This document shows, piece after piece, positions 50,635 through 59,299 of a DNA stretch of 64,000 bases. A program made the position numbers and the translations under genes. The DNA is from Bordetella petrii (lineage in GTDB: Bacteria > Pseudomonadota > Gammaproteobacteria > Burkholderiales > Burkholderiaceae_B). The notes under the pieces were generated by a model, which saw only the letters and a list, made by a program, of their open reading frames with translations, was not told the origin of the DNA and searched no databases. The stretch lies in contig WMBV01000004.1 in NCBI GenBank assembly GCA_017745595.1, positions 1-64,000 of the forward strand. Reading direction: 5' to 3'. Position 1 is the stretch's first letter. Each line of letters begins with the position of its first letter.

Positions 50635-52217
50635 GCCGGGCCGGCGCCGCGTTCGCCCACGGCCACGTCGCCCCACGGCGACATGATCTCGGTGCAGCCT
50701 TCGTTGTAGCCGTCGTGCCGCAATACGCCCGACGGGCACGCGTACGCGTAGGCATACAAGGTGCGCGGCGCCGTTGCGTGCGGGTGAGCGGCCGCCACGG
50801 CCTGGCGGGCCGCCGGCGGCAGGCGCGGGTCCAGCATCACGGTGTCGGTGCTGGCGTCGAGCCGGGCATGATGAAACGCGGCTTCCAGCGTCATGCCGTA
50901 GTCCATCAGGAAAGAGGTCAGCTGCATGACCGCGGGCAGGATCTTGCGCCCGCCCGAGGCGCCCAGCGCGAAGCGCCGTCCGCGGGCCTCGCCGATTACC
51001 GGGCAGATGTTCATCAGGCAGCGGCGCGCCGGCGCCAGCGAGTTGGCCTTGCCCGGTTCAGGGTCGAACCACATGATGCCGTTATTGAGCAGCATACCGG
51101 TCGATGGCGACACCACGTGCGAGCCGAACGCCGACAACAGCGTCTGTGTCACGGCGCACTGGTTGCCATGGCGGTCGACCACGCTGAAGTGGGTGGTGCA
51201 GGCGGGCGTGCGCGGGTCTTCGTTGTCGCCCATGTTGGACAGGCGCCAGCGGTATTCTTCGCGCAGCACGTCCGCATACGCGGCAAAGGCATCCGCATCC
51301 GGCGCCTGGCCCGGGGTCAGGCGGCCCTGCAGGCGCCGCAGGCAGCGCGCCAGGCTGGGGCCGGCGGTCATTTCCGGGGTGGCATAGACGCGCCCGCCGC
51401 GATACGCGATGGCCAGCGGCTCTTGCAGCTGGGCGCGATAGTCGCGCAGGTCTTGGTGGCGCAGGCAGCCGCCCTTGGCCTGCACGTCGAGCGCCAGCGC
51501 GGCGCCGATGTCGCCATCGTAGAACGCGCGCGGCCCTTGCTCGGCCAGGTAGGCCAGCGTGTCGGCGGCCCGCGGCATGGCGATGCGCTGCGCGGCCGCC
51601 GCCGCCCAGCCGCCGGCCTTGGGCCAGGTGCCGTCATCCAGGAACATCTGCGCGGCATCGGGGTCGCGGGCCAGCCAGCGCGCCGCGCCGGCGATCATCA
51701 GGGTGGTGTACCAGTCGACCAGCAGGCCCTCGCGCGCCAGCGCGACCGCGGGCCGCAGCAGGTCGCGCCAGGGCAGGCGGCCGTAGGTGGCATGCGCCAG
51801 TTCCATGCCCGCCACCGTGCCTGGCACGGCGACGGCCGTGGCGCCGCGCGCGTTGCGGTCGTCTTGCACGGCGGGCCAGGGAAACAGGTCGGACGACACG
51901 GCGCCGCCGCCGGCCAGCGGATACGCCGCCGGATCCAGCTCCGCGGGCGAGCGCATGCCGAAATACACCACCTGGGCGCGGTCTTCGCGAGCCCGGTACA
52001 GGGTCATGGCGCCGCCGCCCATGGGGCCGCTCATCCAGGGTTCGACCACGCCCGCCGCGAACGACGCGGCGACCGCGGCATCGACCGCGTCGCCGCCGGC
52101 GGCCAGCACTTCGGCGCCGGCCTCGGCGGCGCGGCGGTGCTGCGCCGCCACCAGGCCGCCGGCCGTGCGGATCACGGTCTTGCGTACCACCTGCGTCGTC
52201 GAGAACTGGTCGTTCAT
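50631..52217 (-). CDS. Gamma-glutamyltransferase family protein
   Basis: A 528-aa Ntn-hydrolase of the gamma-glutamyltransferase family, which self-cleaves into two subunits. The expected nucleophile is Thr341 in ACTTHFSVVDRHGN. Other blocks are GGDAVDAAVAASFAAGVVEP near 38 and NNGIMWFDPEPG near 386. No signal peptide is visible (MNDQFSTTQVVRKT), so it would act in the cytoplasm, unlike E. coli Ggt. Related family members hydrolyse acylated substrates other than glutathione. CAGGAG precedes ATG 52217. It forms an operon with the LysR gene. Confidence 0.9.
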   Translation of the reverse strand: MNDQFSTTQVVRKTVIRTAGGLVAAQHRRAAEAGAEVLAAGGDAVDAAVAASFAAGVVEPWMSGPMGGGAMTLYRAREDRAQVVYFGMRSPAELDPAAYPLAGGGAVSSDLFPWPAVQDDRNARGATAVAVPGTVAGMELAHATYGRLPWRDLLRPAVALAREGLLVDWYTTLMIAGAARWLARDPDAAQMFLDDGTWPKAGGWAAAAAQRIAMPRAADTLAYLAEQGPRAFYDGDIGAALALDVQAKGGCLRHQDLRDYRAQLQEPLAIAYRGGRVYATPEMTAGPSLARCLRRLQGRLTPGQAPDADAFAAYADVLREEYRWRLSNMGDNEDPRTPACTTHFSVVDRHGNQCAVTQTLLSAFGSHVVSPSTGMLLNNGIMWFDPEPGKANSLAPARRCLMNICPVIGEARGRRFALGASGGRKILPAVMQLTSFLMDYGMTLEAAFHHARLDASTDTVMLDPRLPPAARQAVAAAHPHATAPRTLYAYAYACPSGVLRHDGYNEGCTEIMSPWGDVAVGERGAGPA

Positions 52218-52283
52218 GCGGGGCTCCTGGGTCGTCGGAAGTCGTGGCAAGCGACAGGGTACCGCGCTCGCTACAATCGCGCG

Positions 52284-53054
52284 ATGTCTTCTCATCCCTT
52301 TTCCGCTTCTTCCGACCAGCCCACGCTTTCCGAAGCCGACGGCATCCGCTATCTGCATTTCGGCACCGAATGGATCCAGGGCGCCATGCGCATCAAGGCG
52401 CCCGCCGACCTGGTGCTGGAATACACCGCCCAGATGATGGCCTGGCTGCTGTTCCTCGAGCCGCCCAAAGACGAGTCCATCGGCCTGCTCGGGCTGGGGG
52501 CGGGGTCGCTGGCGCGCTTCTGCCTGAAACACACTCGCGGCCCGGTGGTCGCGGTCGAATGGAATCCGCAAGTCACGGCCGTATGCCAGATGTTCTTCCG
52601 CCTGCCGGCCGCGGCGCGCCTGTCGGTCGAGCACGACGATGCGGCGGCCTGGGTGGCCGACTCGCGCCACGCGGGGCGCTGCCCGGTGCTGATGGTGGAC
52701 TTGTACGATGCGTCGGCGCGTGGGCCGGTGCGCGACTCGGTGGATTTCTATCGCGGCTGCCGGCGCGTGCTGGGCGAGGTCGGGGTGCTGTCCGTGAACT
52801 TGTTCGGCCGCCACGAAAGCTTCGACCGCAATATCGAGAATCTGCGGCAGGCCTTCGACGACCGCATCGTGCTGTTGCCCGAAATCGACGCGGGCAACCA
52901 GATCGTGCTGGCGTTCAGCGGCCCGCCGCTGGCCATTACACCGGCGCAATTGCTGGCCCGCGCCGAGCAGGTCGAAGGCCGCTACGGCCTGCCCGCCCGG
53001 CGCTGGGCGCGGGCCTTGACCCGCCACGCCGTGGCGGGCGTGCTGCATTTCTGA
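52284..53054 (+). CDS. Spermidine synthase-like methyltransferase-fold protein
   Basis: A 256-aa protein of the aminopropyltransferase fold. GAMRIKAPADLVLEYTAQMM near residue 33 matches the SpeE substrate region. The nucleotide loop is LLGLGAGSLARF, where SpeE has GGGDGG, so its conserved Asp is absent. VDLYDASARGP near 140 keeps the D-x-x-D of SpeE. Genuine polyamine synthesis is therefore doubtful. Divergent from the gamma-glutamyltransferase gene by 66 nt. No Shine-Dalgarno is evident. Confidence 0.8.
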   Translation: MSSHPFSASSDQPTLSEADGIRYLHFGTEWIQGAMRIKAPADLVLEYTAQMMAWLLFLEPPKDESIGLLGLGAGSLARFCLKHTRGPVVAVEWNPQVTAVCQMFFRLPAAARLSVEHDDAAAWVADSRHAGRCPVLMVDLYDASARGPVRDSVDFYRGCRRVLGEVGVLSVNLFGRHESFDRNIENLRQAFDDRIVLLPEIDAGNQIVLAFSGPPLAITPAQLLARAEQVEGRYGLPARRWARALTRHAVAGVLHF

Positions 53055-53094
53055 GCCGCCCGCCTCAGGCGGCCCGTCGCGGCGCCGCCGCGGC

Positions 53095-54072
53095 TCAGCG
53101 GACCGCCGCCCCCGATTCCTCGACGACCTCGCCCCACATCTTGAATTCTTCTTTCTGGATGGCGGCGAGCTCGTCCGGGCCCACCGGCATGGTGGTCATG
53201 CCCAGCTGCTTGAAGCGCGTCTGCGTATCGGGGTCGGCCAGGGCCTGCTCGACCGCCTTGTGCAGCCGCTCGATCACGGGCTGCGGCGTGCCCGCCAGCG
53301 CGTACAGGGCCACCCACATTTCGGCCTTGAAGCCGGGGACTTCCTCGGCAATGGCCGGCACGTCGGGCAGAAGGTCCAGGCGCTCGGGGCTCGATACGCC
53401 GAGCGCGCGCAGGTTGTTGCTCTTGATGTTCTCGAGCACCGACGACAGGCTGCCGAACAGCACCGGCACCTGGCCCCCCAGCACGTCCGCCATGGCCGGC
53501 GCCACGCCCTTATAGGGCACGTGTTCCATTTTCGTGCCGACCCGGCTCGCCAGCATTTCCGGGATCAGGTGGTTGAGCGTGCCGGCGCCGGCCGACGCGT
53601 AGTAGATCTCGCCCGGCTGTTTCTTGATCAGGTCGATGAACTCGGGCAGCGTGTGGGCCGGAAAGGCCTTGTTCACCGCCAGTACATACGGCACGACGCC
53701 CAGGCCCGCCACGGGCGCGTAGTCTTTAATGGGATCGAAACCGGCGTTCTTGAATACCCAGGGCACGATCAACTGGTTGCTGTTCGCGGTGACGAACAGG
53801 GTGTAGCCGTCATTCTTTTCGCGCAACATCGCCTGGTTGCCGATGGTGCCGCCGGCCCCCGGCTTGTTGCTGACCACGATGGGCTGGCCGAGCAGCGGCG
53901 AGATCTTTTCGGCGATGATGCGCGCCACGATGTCGGTGCCGCCGCCCGCCGCGGTGGGCGTCACGATGGTAATGGGCGCCTTCGGGTAATCGGCGGCCAT
54001 GGCCGGCGGGGCCGCCGCGGCGGCGCCCAGGGCAACGGCCGTGGCGGCCAGTTTATGCAGCAGAGTTTTCAC
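53095..54072 (-). CDS. Bug-family periplasmic solute-binding protein
   Basis: A 325-aa TctC/Bug receptor: signal peptide cleaved near PAMA, then IVTPTAAGGGTDIVARIIAE, KNDGYTLFVTANS and VPYKGVAPAMADVLGGQVP. It overlaps the end of the amidase gene by 20 nt, so the two are translationally linked. It is probably the receptor for the amide or for the acid produced by the amidase (inference). Confidence 0.93.
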   Translation of the reverse strand: MKTLLHKLAATAVALGAAAAAPPAMAADYPKAPITIVTPTAAGGGTDIVARIIAEKISPLLGQPIVVSNKPGAGGTIGNQAMLREKNDGYTLFVTANSNQLIVPWVFKNAGFDPIKDYAPVAGLGVVPYVLAVNKAFPAHTLPEFIDLIKKQPGEIYYASAGAGTLNHLIPEMLASRVGTKMEHVPYKGVAPAMADVLGGQVPVLFGSLSSVLENIKSNNLRALGVSSPERLDLLPDVPAIAEEVPGFKAEMWVALYALAGTPQPVIERLHKAVEQALADPDTQTRFKQLGMTTMPVGPDELAAIQKEEFKMWGEVVEESGAAVR

Positions 54073-55354
54073 GCTTGGCTCCTTCGATGGAAAGTTGTTG
54101 TTCGAGTTGTCGCCCGTAGGCGAGTAGCGGGAAGTCCTGTTCGAACTGCCCCACCAGTTGCACGCCCACCGGCAGGCCGCGCGGCGACGGCCGTACCGGC
54201 AGGTGCAGGCATGGCCAGCCCAGCACCGACCAGCATTTGTTGAAGACGGGCGCGCCGGTGAACGCGTGGCCGGCCGGCGCGTCGTCGGCCGCGGACGGGG
54301 TCAGGATGAAATCGGCGCCGCCGGTGAAGGCGTGCCACGAGGCGCGCAATTCACGCTGCAGGGCCCGCATTTCCAGGTATTCGGCATGCGGCACTTGCCA
54401 ACCCTGCCTGACGTTTTCGAGCAGCGAGTCGCTCAGGGCCTGGCGCCGCGCGCGCACGACCGGCGCCAGGTTGCGGGCAAACTCGTACTTCATGATGACG
54501 GCGTGGGCGCGCGCCAGAAGGGTGAGCGGCTGCTTGGCATCCACGGCGACGCATTGCGCGCCCAACCGCTCCAGCGTGGCCGCGGTGTCCCGCAGCACGG
54601 CAAGCACGTCGGCGCTGGCCGCGGCTTCCGCGCTGAAGTCGATGACCGCCACTTTGGCGCCGGCGAGCGTCGCGTCGCGCGGCGCGCCGGTGTCCGGCAG
54701 CAGCGCGCGGGCACAGGCAAGCACCCAGTCGACGCTGGCGCCGTGCCAGCCGATGACGTCCAGCGATTCCGACGTGAGCTTCAGGCCGTCGCGGCTCAAC
54801 AGCCCGAACGAAGGCTTGTAGCCCGGCACCCCGCAATAGGCCGCGGGCCGTATGATCGATCCGCCGGTTTGCGTGCTGAGGGCGAACGGCACCATGCCCG
54901 CGGCCACGGCCGCCGCCGAGCCGCTCGACGATCCGCCCGGCGTATGCGCCAGGTTGGCCGGATTGCGGGTCGGGCCGGGATCGCGAAACGCATATTCCGC
55001 GGTAACGGTCTTGCCGACGGGCACGGCGCCGGCCCGCAGCAGCAGTTCGACCGAGGCGGCATTGAACGGCGCGGCGGCCGCCGCGCTGGCGGGGGAGCCG
55101 CAGCCGGTCGGCATGCCGGCCACATCGATCACGTCTTTCACGCCGAACGGAATGCCCGCCAGCGGGCCCTCGAGCGGCTCGGCCGGGCAGGCGGCCGCGT
55201 CGGCCGGAAGATAGGCCCACGCCCGCACGCGGGGCTCGCGCGCCTGGATCGCGCGGCGGGCCTGTTCCAGGGCGAGCCCCGGCGAGGCCGATTGCAGTTG
55301 CTCCAGGGCCGGGAAGGTTCCGGTTGCCACCAGGGTGTCGTCGGGGTCCGCCAT
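54053..55354 (-). CDS. Amidase-signature family hydrolase
   Basis: A 433-aa amidase. The Ser-cisSer-Lys triad is readable: Lys73 in GVKDVIDVAG, Ser142 in HTPGGSSSGS, and nucleophile Ser166 in TQTGGSIIRP. The 69- and 24-residue spacings equal those I recall for malonamidase E2 (K62, S131, S155) rather than the 75/24 of GatA and FAAH. It would hydrolyse a small amide. It sits with a Bug receptor, and a malonate operon begins 1.1 kb away. Divergent from a LysR gene. Confidence 0.92.
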   Translation of the reverse strand: MADPDDTLVATGTFPALEQLQSASPGLALEQARRAIQAREPRVRAWAYLPADAAACPAEPLEGPLAGIPFGVKDVIDVAGMPTGCGSPASAAAAAPFNAASVELLLRAGAVPVGKTVTAEYAFRDPGPTRNPANLAHTPGGSSSGSAAAVAAGMVPFALSTQTGGSIIRPAAYCGVPGYKPSFGLLSRDGLKLTSESLDVIGWHGASVDWVLACARALLPDTGAPRDATLAGAKVAVIDFSAEAAASADVLAVLRDTAATLERLGAQCVAVDAKQPLTLLARAHAVIMKYEFARNLAPVVRARRQALSDSLLENVRQGWQVPHAEYLEMRALQRELRASWHAFTGGADFILTPSAADDAPAGHAFTGAPVFNKCWSVLGWPCLHLPVRPSPRGLPVGVQLVGQFEQDFPLLAYGRQLEQQLSIEGAKRENSAA

Positions 55355-55372
55355 GTCGTTCCTTTGCCTATT

Positions 55373-55438
55373 GCCGGAGCGGTCTCCGGCTGCTGAATAT
55401 GAGCAGGTATGCTAAGTTTGGAATTGATGCACGTCCAA
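55373..55438. promoter_or_regulatory. Inverted repeats in amidase/LysR divergent promoter
   Basis: GCCGGAG-CGGT-CTCCGGC (55373-55390) lies in the amidase leader. TTGGA-N11-TCCAA (55418-55438) lies nearer the LysR start and is a symmetrical site of LysR type. The gap is 104 nt. Confidence 0.55.
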
Positions 55439-55458
55439 TACCAAATAAGCCAGAAATT

Positions 55459-56376
55459 ATGATCAATCCGGTATTAATGTCGCTCGATGGCGCCACGCTG
55501 ACCGCCTTTTGCGCCGTGGCCGAAGAACTCAGTTTTGCCCGCGCGGCCGAAAGGCTGTGCACCTCGCAGCCGCCCCTGAGCCGGCGGATCCGGCAGTTCG
55601 AGCAGCGCGTCGGCACGGCGCTTTTCGAGCGCACCACCCGTTCCGTGCGGCTCACGCCGGCCGGCACGCTGATGTATGAACACGCGCGCAAGCTGTGCGC
55701 CGATATGGAATACATGCTGGCCAGCGTCGGGGACCTGGCGCGCGGCGAGGGCGGCGAGCTGGGCATCGGCATTACGCCGAGCGCGGCGCATTCGCCGCTG
55801 GTGCAGGCGCTGTACGACTTCAGGCGCGCCCATCCCAGGGTCGCGCTGGACCTGCGCGAATTGGATTCGGTGCTGATTTCGTCCGAACTCCTGCGCGGCA
55901 CCCTGGACGTGGCCCTGATGCGGCCCGTGGCGGCGCCCGCCAGCGTCGAAATGAGCGTGGTGCATGCCGAACCCTTCGGCTTCGTGACGCGCCGCGAACA
56001 GGCTTATGCCGGAGGGCGGGTGGCCCCCGCGCAACTGGCTCGCCATCGCCTCATCGGCTACGACCGCGCGCGTTCGCCCTATTTGCGCGGCCTGTTCGAA
56101 GCCTTGCTGCGCCGCTTGCCGGCCCGCCCGGAAGTGGTGCAGGAAAGCCGGCTGCCATCGATTCTTACCCTGGTCGAGGCCGGCGTGGGGGCGGCCCTGG
56201 TGCCGTGGTCCATGGTCAAGGCGAAGACCGCGTCGCTGCGCTTTCACCTGGTCGATCTCGCTCCGGCGCCGGTCGCGCAGATCGTGGTCGCGCGCGTGCC
56301 GCGCCGGGCCAGTGTCGCGGCACGCGCCTTTGTCGCGGAACTGCTGGCGCGCCGGATCGAGTCCATCGACCCGTAG
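55459..56376 (+). CDS. LysR-family transcriptional regulator
   Basis: A 305-aa LysR regulator. HTH near residues 10-66 (GATLTAFCAVAEELSFARAA, CTSQPPLSRRIRQFEQRVGT), effector domain from about 95 (GELGIGITPSAAHSPLVQAL). The start is ATG 55459 or ATG 55477; neither has a good ribosome site, and an ATG at 55324 would overlap the amidase gene. It should regulate the divergent amidase-Bug pair. The 115 nt after it contain CCCCGA/TCGGGG arms (about 56399-56417) without a T-run. Confidence 0.9.
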   Translation: MINPVLMSLDGATLTAFCAVAEELSFARAAERLCTSQPPLSRRIRQFEQRVGTALFERTTRSVRLTPAGTLMYEHARKLCADMEYMLASVGDLARGEGGELGIGITPSAAHSPLVQALYDFRRAHPRVALDLRELDSVLISSELLRGTLDVALMRPVAAPASVEMSVVHAEPFGFVTRREQAYAGGRVAPAQLARHRLIGYDRARSPYLRGLFEALLRRLPARPEVVQESRLPSILTLVEAGVGAALVPWSMVKAKTASLRFHLVDLAPAPVAQIVVARVPRRASVAARAFVAELLARRIESIDP

Positions 56377-56441
56377 CGGCGCGGGGCCGGACCGGGTTTC
56401 CCCGAACGGAGTCGGGGCTATGCCGCCGGCCGGGCCGCGGG

Positions 56442-56471
56442 TATGATGAACGCGTCCATAATTATGAATTA
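56442..56471 (+). promoter_or_regulatory. Promoter and palindrome of the malonate operon
   Basis: A -10-like TATGAT (56442-56447) is followed by the palindrome TAATT-ATG-AATTA (56459-56471), about where transcription would start and 20 nt before the GntR gene. It could be the site for autorepression by the GntR protein. Confidence 0.5.
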
Positions 56472-56491
56472 CGGCACGCGCCCCGAAGCCC

Positions 56492-57214
56492 ATGACCGCT
56501 CCGATCGTCCGGCAAGCGCTGTATCTCGAGGTCGCCGACCGCCTGCGCGCCATGATCCGCTCGCAGGCGCTGGCCGGCGGCGCATGGATCGACGAAACCC
56601 GCCTGACCGGCCTGCTGGGCATCTCGCGCACGCCGTTGCGCGAAGCGCTGAAAGTCCTGGCCACCGAAGGCCTGGTGCGCCTCGAGCCCCGCCGCGGCTG
56701 CTTCGTCAACGAACTGTCGCTGCAAGACCTGGAAGACATCTTTCCCCTGATGGCCATGCTGGAAGGCCGCTGCGCCCACGAGGCCGCCCTGAAAGCCACC
56801 GATGCCGACCTGGCGGCACTGGAGCCCTTGCACCGGCAGTTGGCCGGCCATGCCGCGGCGGGCCGCATCGATGCCTACTACGACACGAATTTCCTGATCC
56901 ACGAGGCCGTGCAGGCGCTGGCCGACAACCGGTGGCTGTCCGACATGGTGGGCAACCTGCGCAAGGTGCTCAGCCTGTTCCGCCACAAGAGCCTGGCGCT
57001 GCCCGGCCGCATCGCCGAATCGTGCGCCGAGCACCTGGCGATTTTCGCGGCCCTCAAGGCGCGCGATCCGGACGCCGCCGAAGCCCTGGCGCGCAAGCAC
57101 CTGCTGCGCCAGCTGGATGCGCTGCGGCAACTGGCCCGCCAGGCCGCCGGCACGCCCGCCGACTGTTCTTCATTTCCTACGCAGGAGCCCATCGATGACC
57201 GCCCTAGACTCTAG
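56492..57214 (+). CDS. matR: GntR-family (FadR-type) regulator of malonate genes
   Basis: A 240-aa GntR regulator with FCD effector domain. HTH in residues 10-75 (LYLEVADRLRAMIRSQALAG, TRLTGLLGISRTPLREALKV). The FCD helices carry the likely metal ligands (D in YYDTNFLIHEAV near 130-141, H in CAEHLAIFAAL near 182). By position it is the MatR of this operon, sensing malonate or malonyl-CoA (inference). It overlaps the decarboxylase gene by 20 nt. Confidence 0.85.
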   Translation: MTAPIVRQALYLEVADRLRAMIRSQALAGGAWIDETRLTGLLGISRTPLREALKVLATEGLVRLEPRRGCFVNELSLQDLEDIFPLMAMLEGRCAHEAALKATDADLAALEPLHRQLAGHAAAGRIDAYYDTNFLIHEAVQALADNRWLSDMVGNLRKVLSLFRHKSLALPGRIAESCAEHLAIFAALKARDPDAAEALARKHLLRQLDALRQLARQAAGTPADCSSFPTQEPIDDRPRL

Positions 57215-58493
57215 TCCGTACGCGCGCGGCGCCCGGCCGCCTGAGACCGATGCCGCGGCCGACGGCGAGGCCACCGAGGAAAACGCCGGCCTGATGGCCC
57301 GCCTGGGCCGCTTGTGGGATCGCGGCCGGCTGCCCGGCAACGCCGAAATCCTGCCCTTGTTCCAGGCGCGCCTGACCGACGTGGCCGCCAACAAGCTGGC
57401 GCGCGGCTGGTGCGCGGCCTACGCCGCGGCCGACAGCAAGCGCCGCCGCGAACTGCTGGCCGGCCTGGCCCAGGTCAGCGCCGGGTTCGAGCCGCGCGGC
57501 GACCAGGGCCTGAAGCTGTTCAAGCGCTTCAATGCCTTGCCCGACGGACTGCGCTTCCTGGTGGCGCTGCGCGCCGACATGCTGCGCTGGCGCAAGCAGG
57601 TGGCGGGCCTGCAGGCCCTGGACAAAGACCTGGAAGCCCTGCTGTCGGCCTGGTTCGACGTGGGCTTGCTGGAATTGCGCCCCTTGACCTGGGATTCGCC
57701 CGCGTCGCTGCTGGAAAAGCTGATTATCTACGAGGCCGTGCACGAGATCCGCTCGTGGGACGACCTGCGCCACCGGGTGGCCTCCGACCGCCGCTGCTAC
57801 GCCTACTTCCATCCGCAGATGCCCGATGTGCCGCTGATCTTCGTCGAAGTGGCTTTCGCGACGCAGATGGCCGACAACGTGCAGGCACTGCTCGACATGG
57901 GCGCGCCGCCGCAAGACCTGGACAAGGCGCGCTGGGCCATCTTCTATTCGATCTCGAACACGCAGCCGGGGCTGCGCGGCATCAGCTTCGGCAATTTCCT
58001 GCTCAAGCGCGTCATCGAAAGCCTGCTTGAAGAAGTGCCCAAGCTGCGTTCGTTCGCCACGCTGTCGCCCATTCCCGGCCTGGCCGATTGGCTCTCGCGC
58101 CTGAGCGCGCAGGAAGTCGAGGCCATCGTGCGCGACAAGGCGCGCACCCGCGCCGGCGCGCCCGACGGCGCGCGCTGGGTGGCCCGGCTGGCCAAGGCGG
58201 CGGCCGGCAAGTCTTCCGAAGTGGTGCAGCGCGCCGGCATGAAGCTGGCGGCGCATTACCTGATGTCCATGAAGAACGGCCAGCCGCTCGATCCCGTGGC
58301 GCGTTTTCACCTGGGCAATGGCGCGCGCATCGAACGCCTGAACTGGGCGGCCGACATCTCGCCCAAGGGGTTGAGCCAGTCGTGCGGCATGATGGTCAAT
58401 TACCTGTACGACCTCGACGACCTGGACGACAACCTGGTGCGGCTGGGCGAAGGCAAGCCGCGCGTCAGCCGCGGCATGGCACGCATCGGGTAG
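57195..58493 (+). CDS. matA: Malonyl-CoA decarboxylase
   Basis: A 432-aa malonyl-CoA decarboxylase, giving acetyl-CoA and CO2. The conserved C-terminal domain shows YFHPQMPDVPLIFVEVAFAT near 205, then YSISNTQPGLRGISFGNFLL near 254 (catalytic Ser region), ATLSPIPGLADWL and FHLGNGARIERLNW near 375 (catalytic His region). GCAGGAG before ATG 57195 fixes the start. Second gene of the malonate operon. Confidence 0.95.
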   Translation: MTALDSSPYARGARPPETDAAADGEATEENAGLMARLGRLWDRGRLPGNAEILPLFQARLTDVAANKLARGWCAAYAAADSKRRRELLAGLAQVSAGFEPRGDQGLKLFKRFNALPDGLRFLVALRADMLRWRKQVAGLQALDKDLEALLSAWFDVGLLELRPLTWDSPASLLEKLIIYEAVHEIRSWDDLRHRVASDRRCYAYFHPQMPDVPLIFVEVAFATQMADNVQALLDMGAPPQDLDKARWAIFYSISNTQPGLRGISFGNFLLKRVIESLLEEVPKLRSFATLSPIPGLADWLSRLSAQEVEAIVRDKARTRAGAPDGARWVARLAKAAAGKSSEVVQRAGMKLAAHYLMSMKNGQPLDPVARFHLGNGARIERLNWAADISPKGLSQSCGMMVNYLYDLDDLDDNLVRLGEGKPRVSRGMARIG

Positions 58494-58499
58494 GGCGGC

Positions 58500-59294
58500 A
58501 TGTACGAATCGCCATCATCCGGCCAGGTTCTGCTGGCGCGCGAAGGCGCGCTGGCCTGGGTCACGCTGTCGCATCCGGGGCGCCTGAACGCCATCACGGT
58601 GGGCATGTGGCAGCAACTGCGCGAGCGCTTCGAGGCGCTGGCCGCCGACCCGGACGTGCGCTGCGTGATCGTGCGCGGCGCCGACGGCCAGTTCGCGGCC
58701 GGCGCCGATATCCGCGAGTTTCCGCACGTGCGCGGCGACCTGCGGCGGGTGCGCCACTATCATCAGCAGGTGCTCGCACCCGCGCTGGCCGCCGTGGCGG
58801 ACTGCCCGCATCCGGTGGTGGCCCAGATCGACGGCGTGTGCGTGGGCGGCGGCCTGGAAATCGCCTGCCAGTGCGACCTGCGCATTGCCGGCGCCTCGGC
58901 GCGGTTCGGCGTGCCGATCAACCGGCTGGGCTTTCCCATGGCCCCCGATGAAATGCGCGGCCTGCTGGCGCTGGCCGGCCGGGCGGCCACGCTGGCGATC
59001 CTGCTCGAGGGCCGGGTCTTCGACAGCGCCGAGGCGCAGGCACTGGGCCTGCTGACCCGCGTCGTCCCCGATGCAGACGTGGCCGCGCAGGCGCGCGCCA
59101 GCGCCGAACGGATTGCGCGCGGCGCGCCGCTGGCCGCGCGCATCAACAAGCGCCAGGCGCGCCGGCTGCTGCAGGGCACGCCGCTGTCCGAGGCCGATTA
59201 TCAAGATTTCTTTTCTTACGCAGAAAGCCGCGACCATCGCGAAGGCGTCGGCGCCTTCCTGGCGGGCCGGCCCCCCGTATTCACTGGAGACTAG
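58500..59294 (+). CDS. Enoyl-CoA hydratase/isomerase in malonate operon
   Basis: A 264-aa crotonase between the decarboxylase and synthetase genes. Oxyanion segments are QFAAGADIREF near 61 and VCVGGGLEIACQCDLRIA near 107. The first catalytic Glu is kept (GGGLE). The second, usually in PEI.LG, is lost (FGVPINRLGF). A simple hydratase mechanism is therefore doubtful. No such enzyme is needed for malonate to acetyl-CoA, so its role is unexplained. Spacing of 6 nt on both sides shows tight co-transcription. Confidence 0.9.
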   Translation: MYESPSSGQVLLAREGALAWVTLSHPGRLNAITVGMWQQLRERFEALAADPDVRCVIVRGADGQFAAGADIREFPHVRGDLRRVRHYHQQVLAPALAAVADCPHPVVAQIDGVCVGGGLEIACQCDLRIAGASARFGVPINRLGFPMAPDEMRGLLALAGRAATLAILLEGRVFDSAEAQALGLLTRVVPDADVAAQARASAERIARGAPLAARINKRQARRLLQGTPLSEADYQDFFSYAESRDHREGVGAFLAGRPPVFTGD

Positions 59295-59299
59295 ACAAG

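Noticed and set aside
50715-52283. Plus-strand frame upstream of and in frame with the SpeE-like gene
   Set aside because: It is antisense to the gamma-glutamyltransferase gene. The conserved SpeE-like sequence begins only at ATG 52284.
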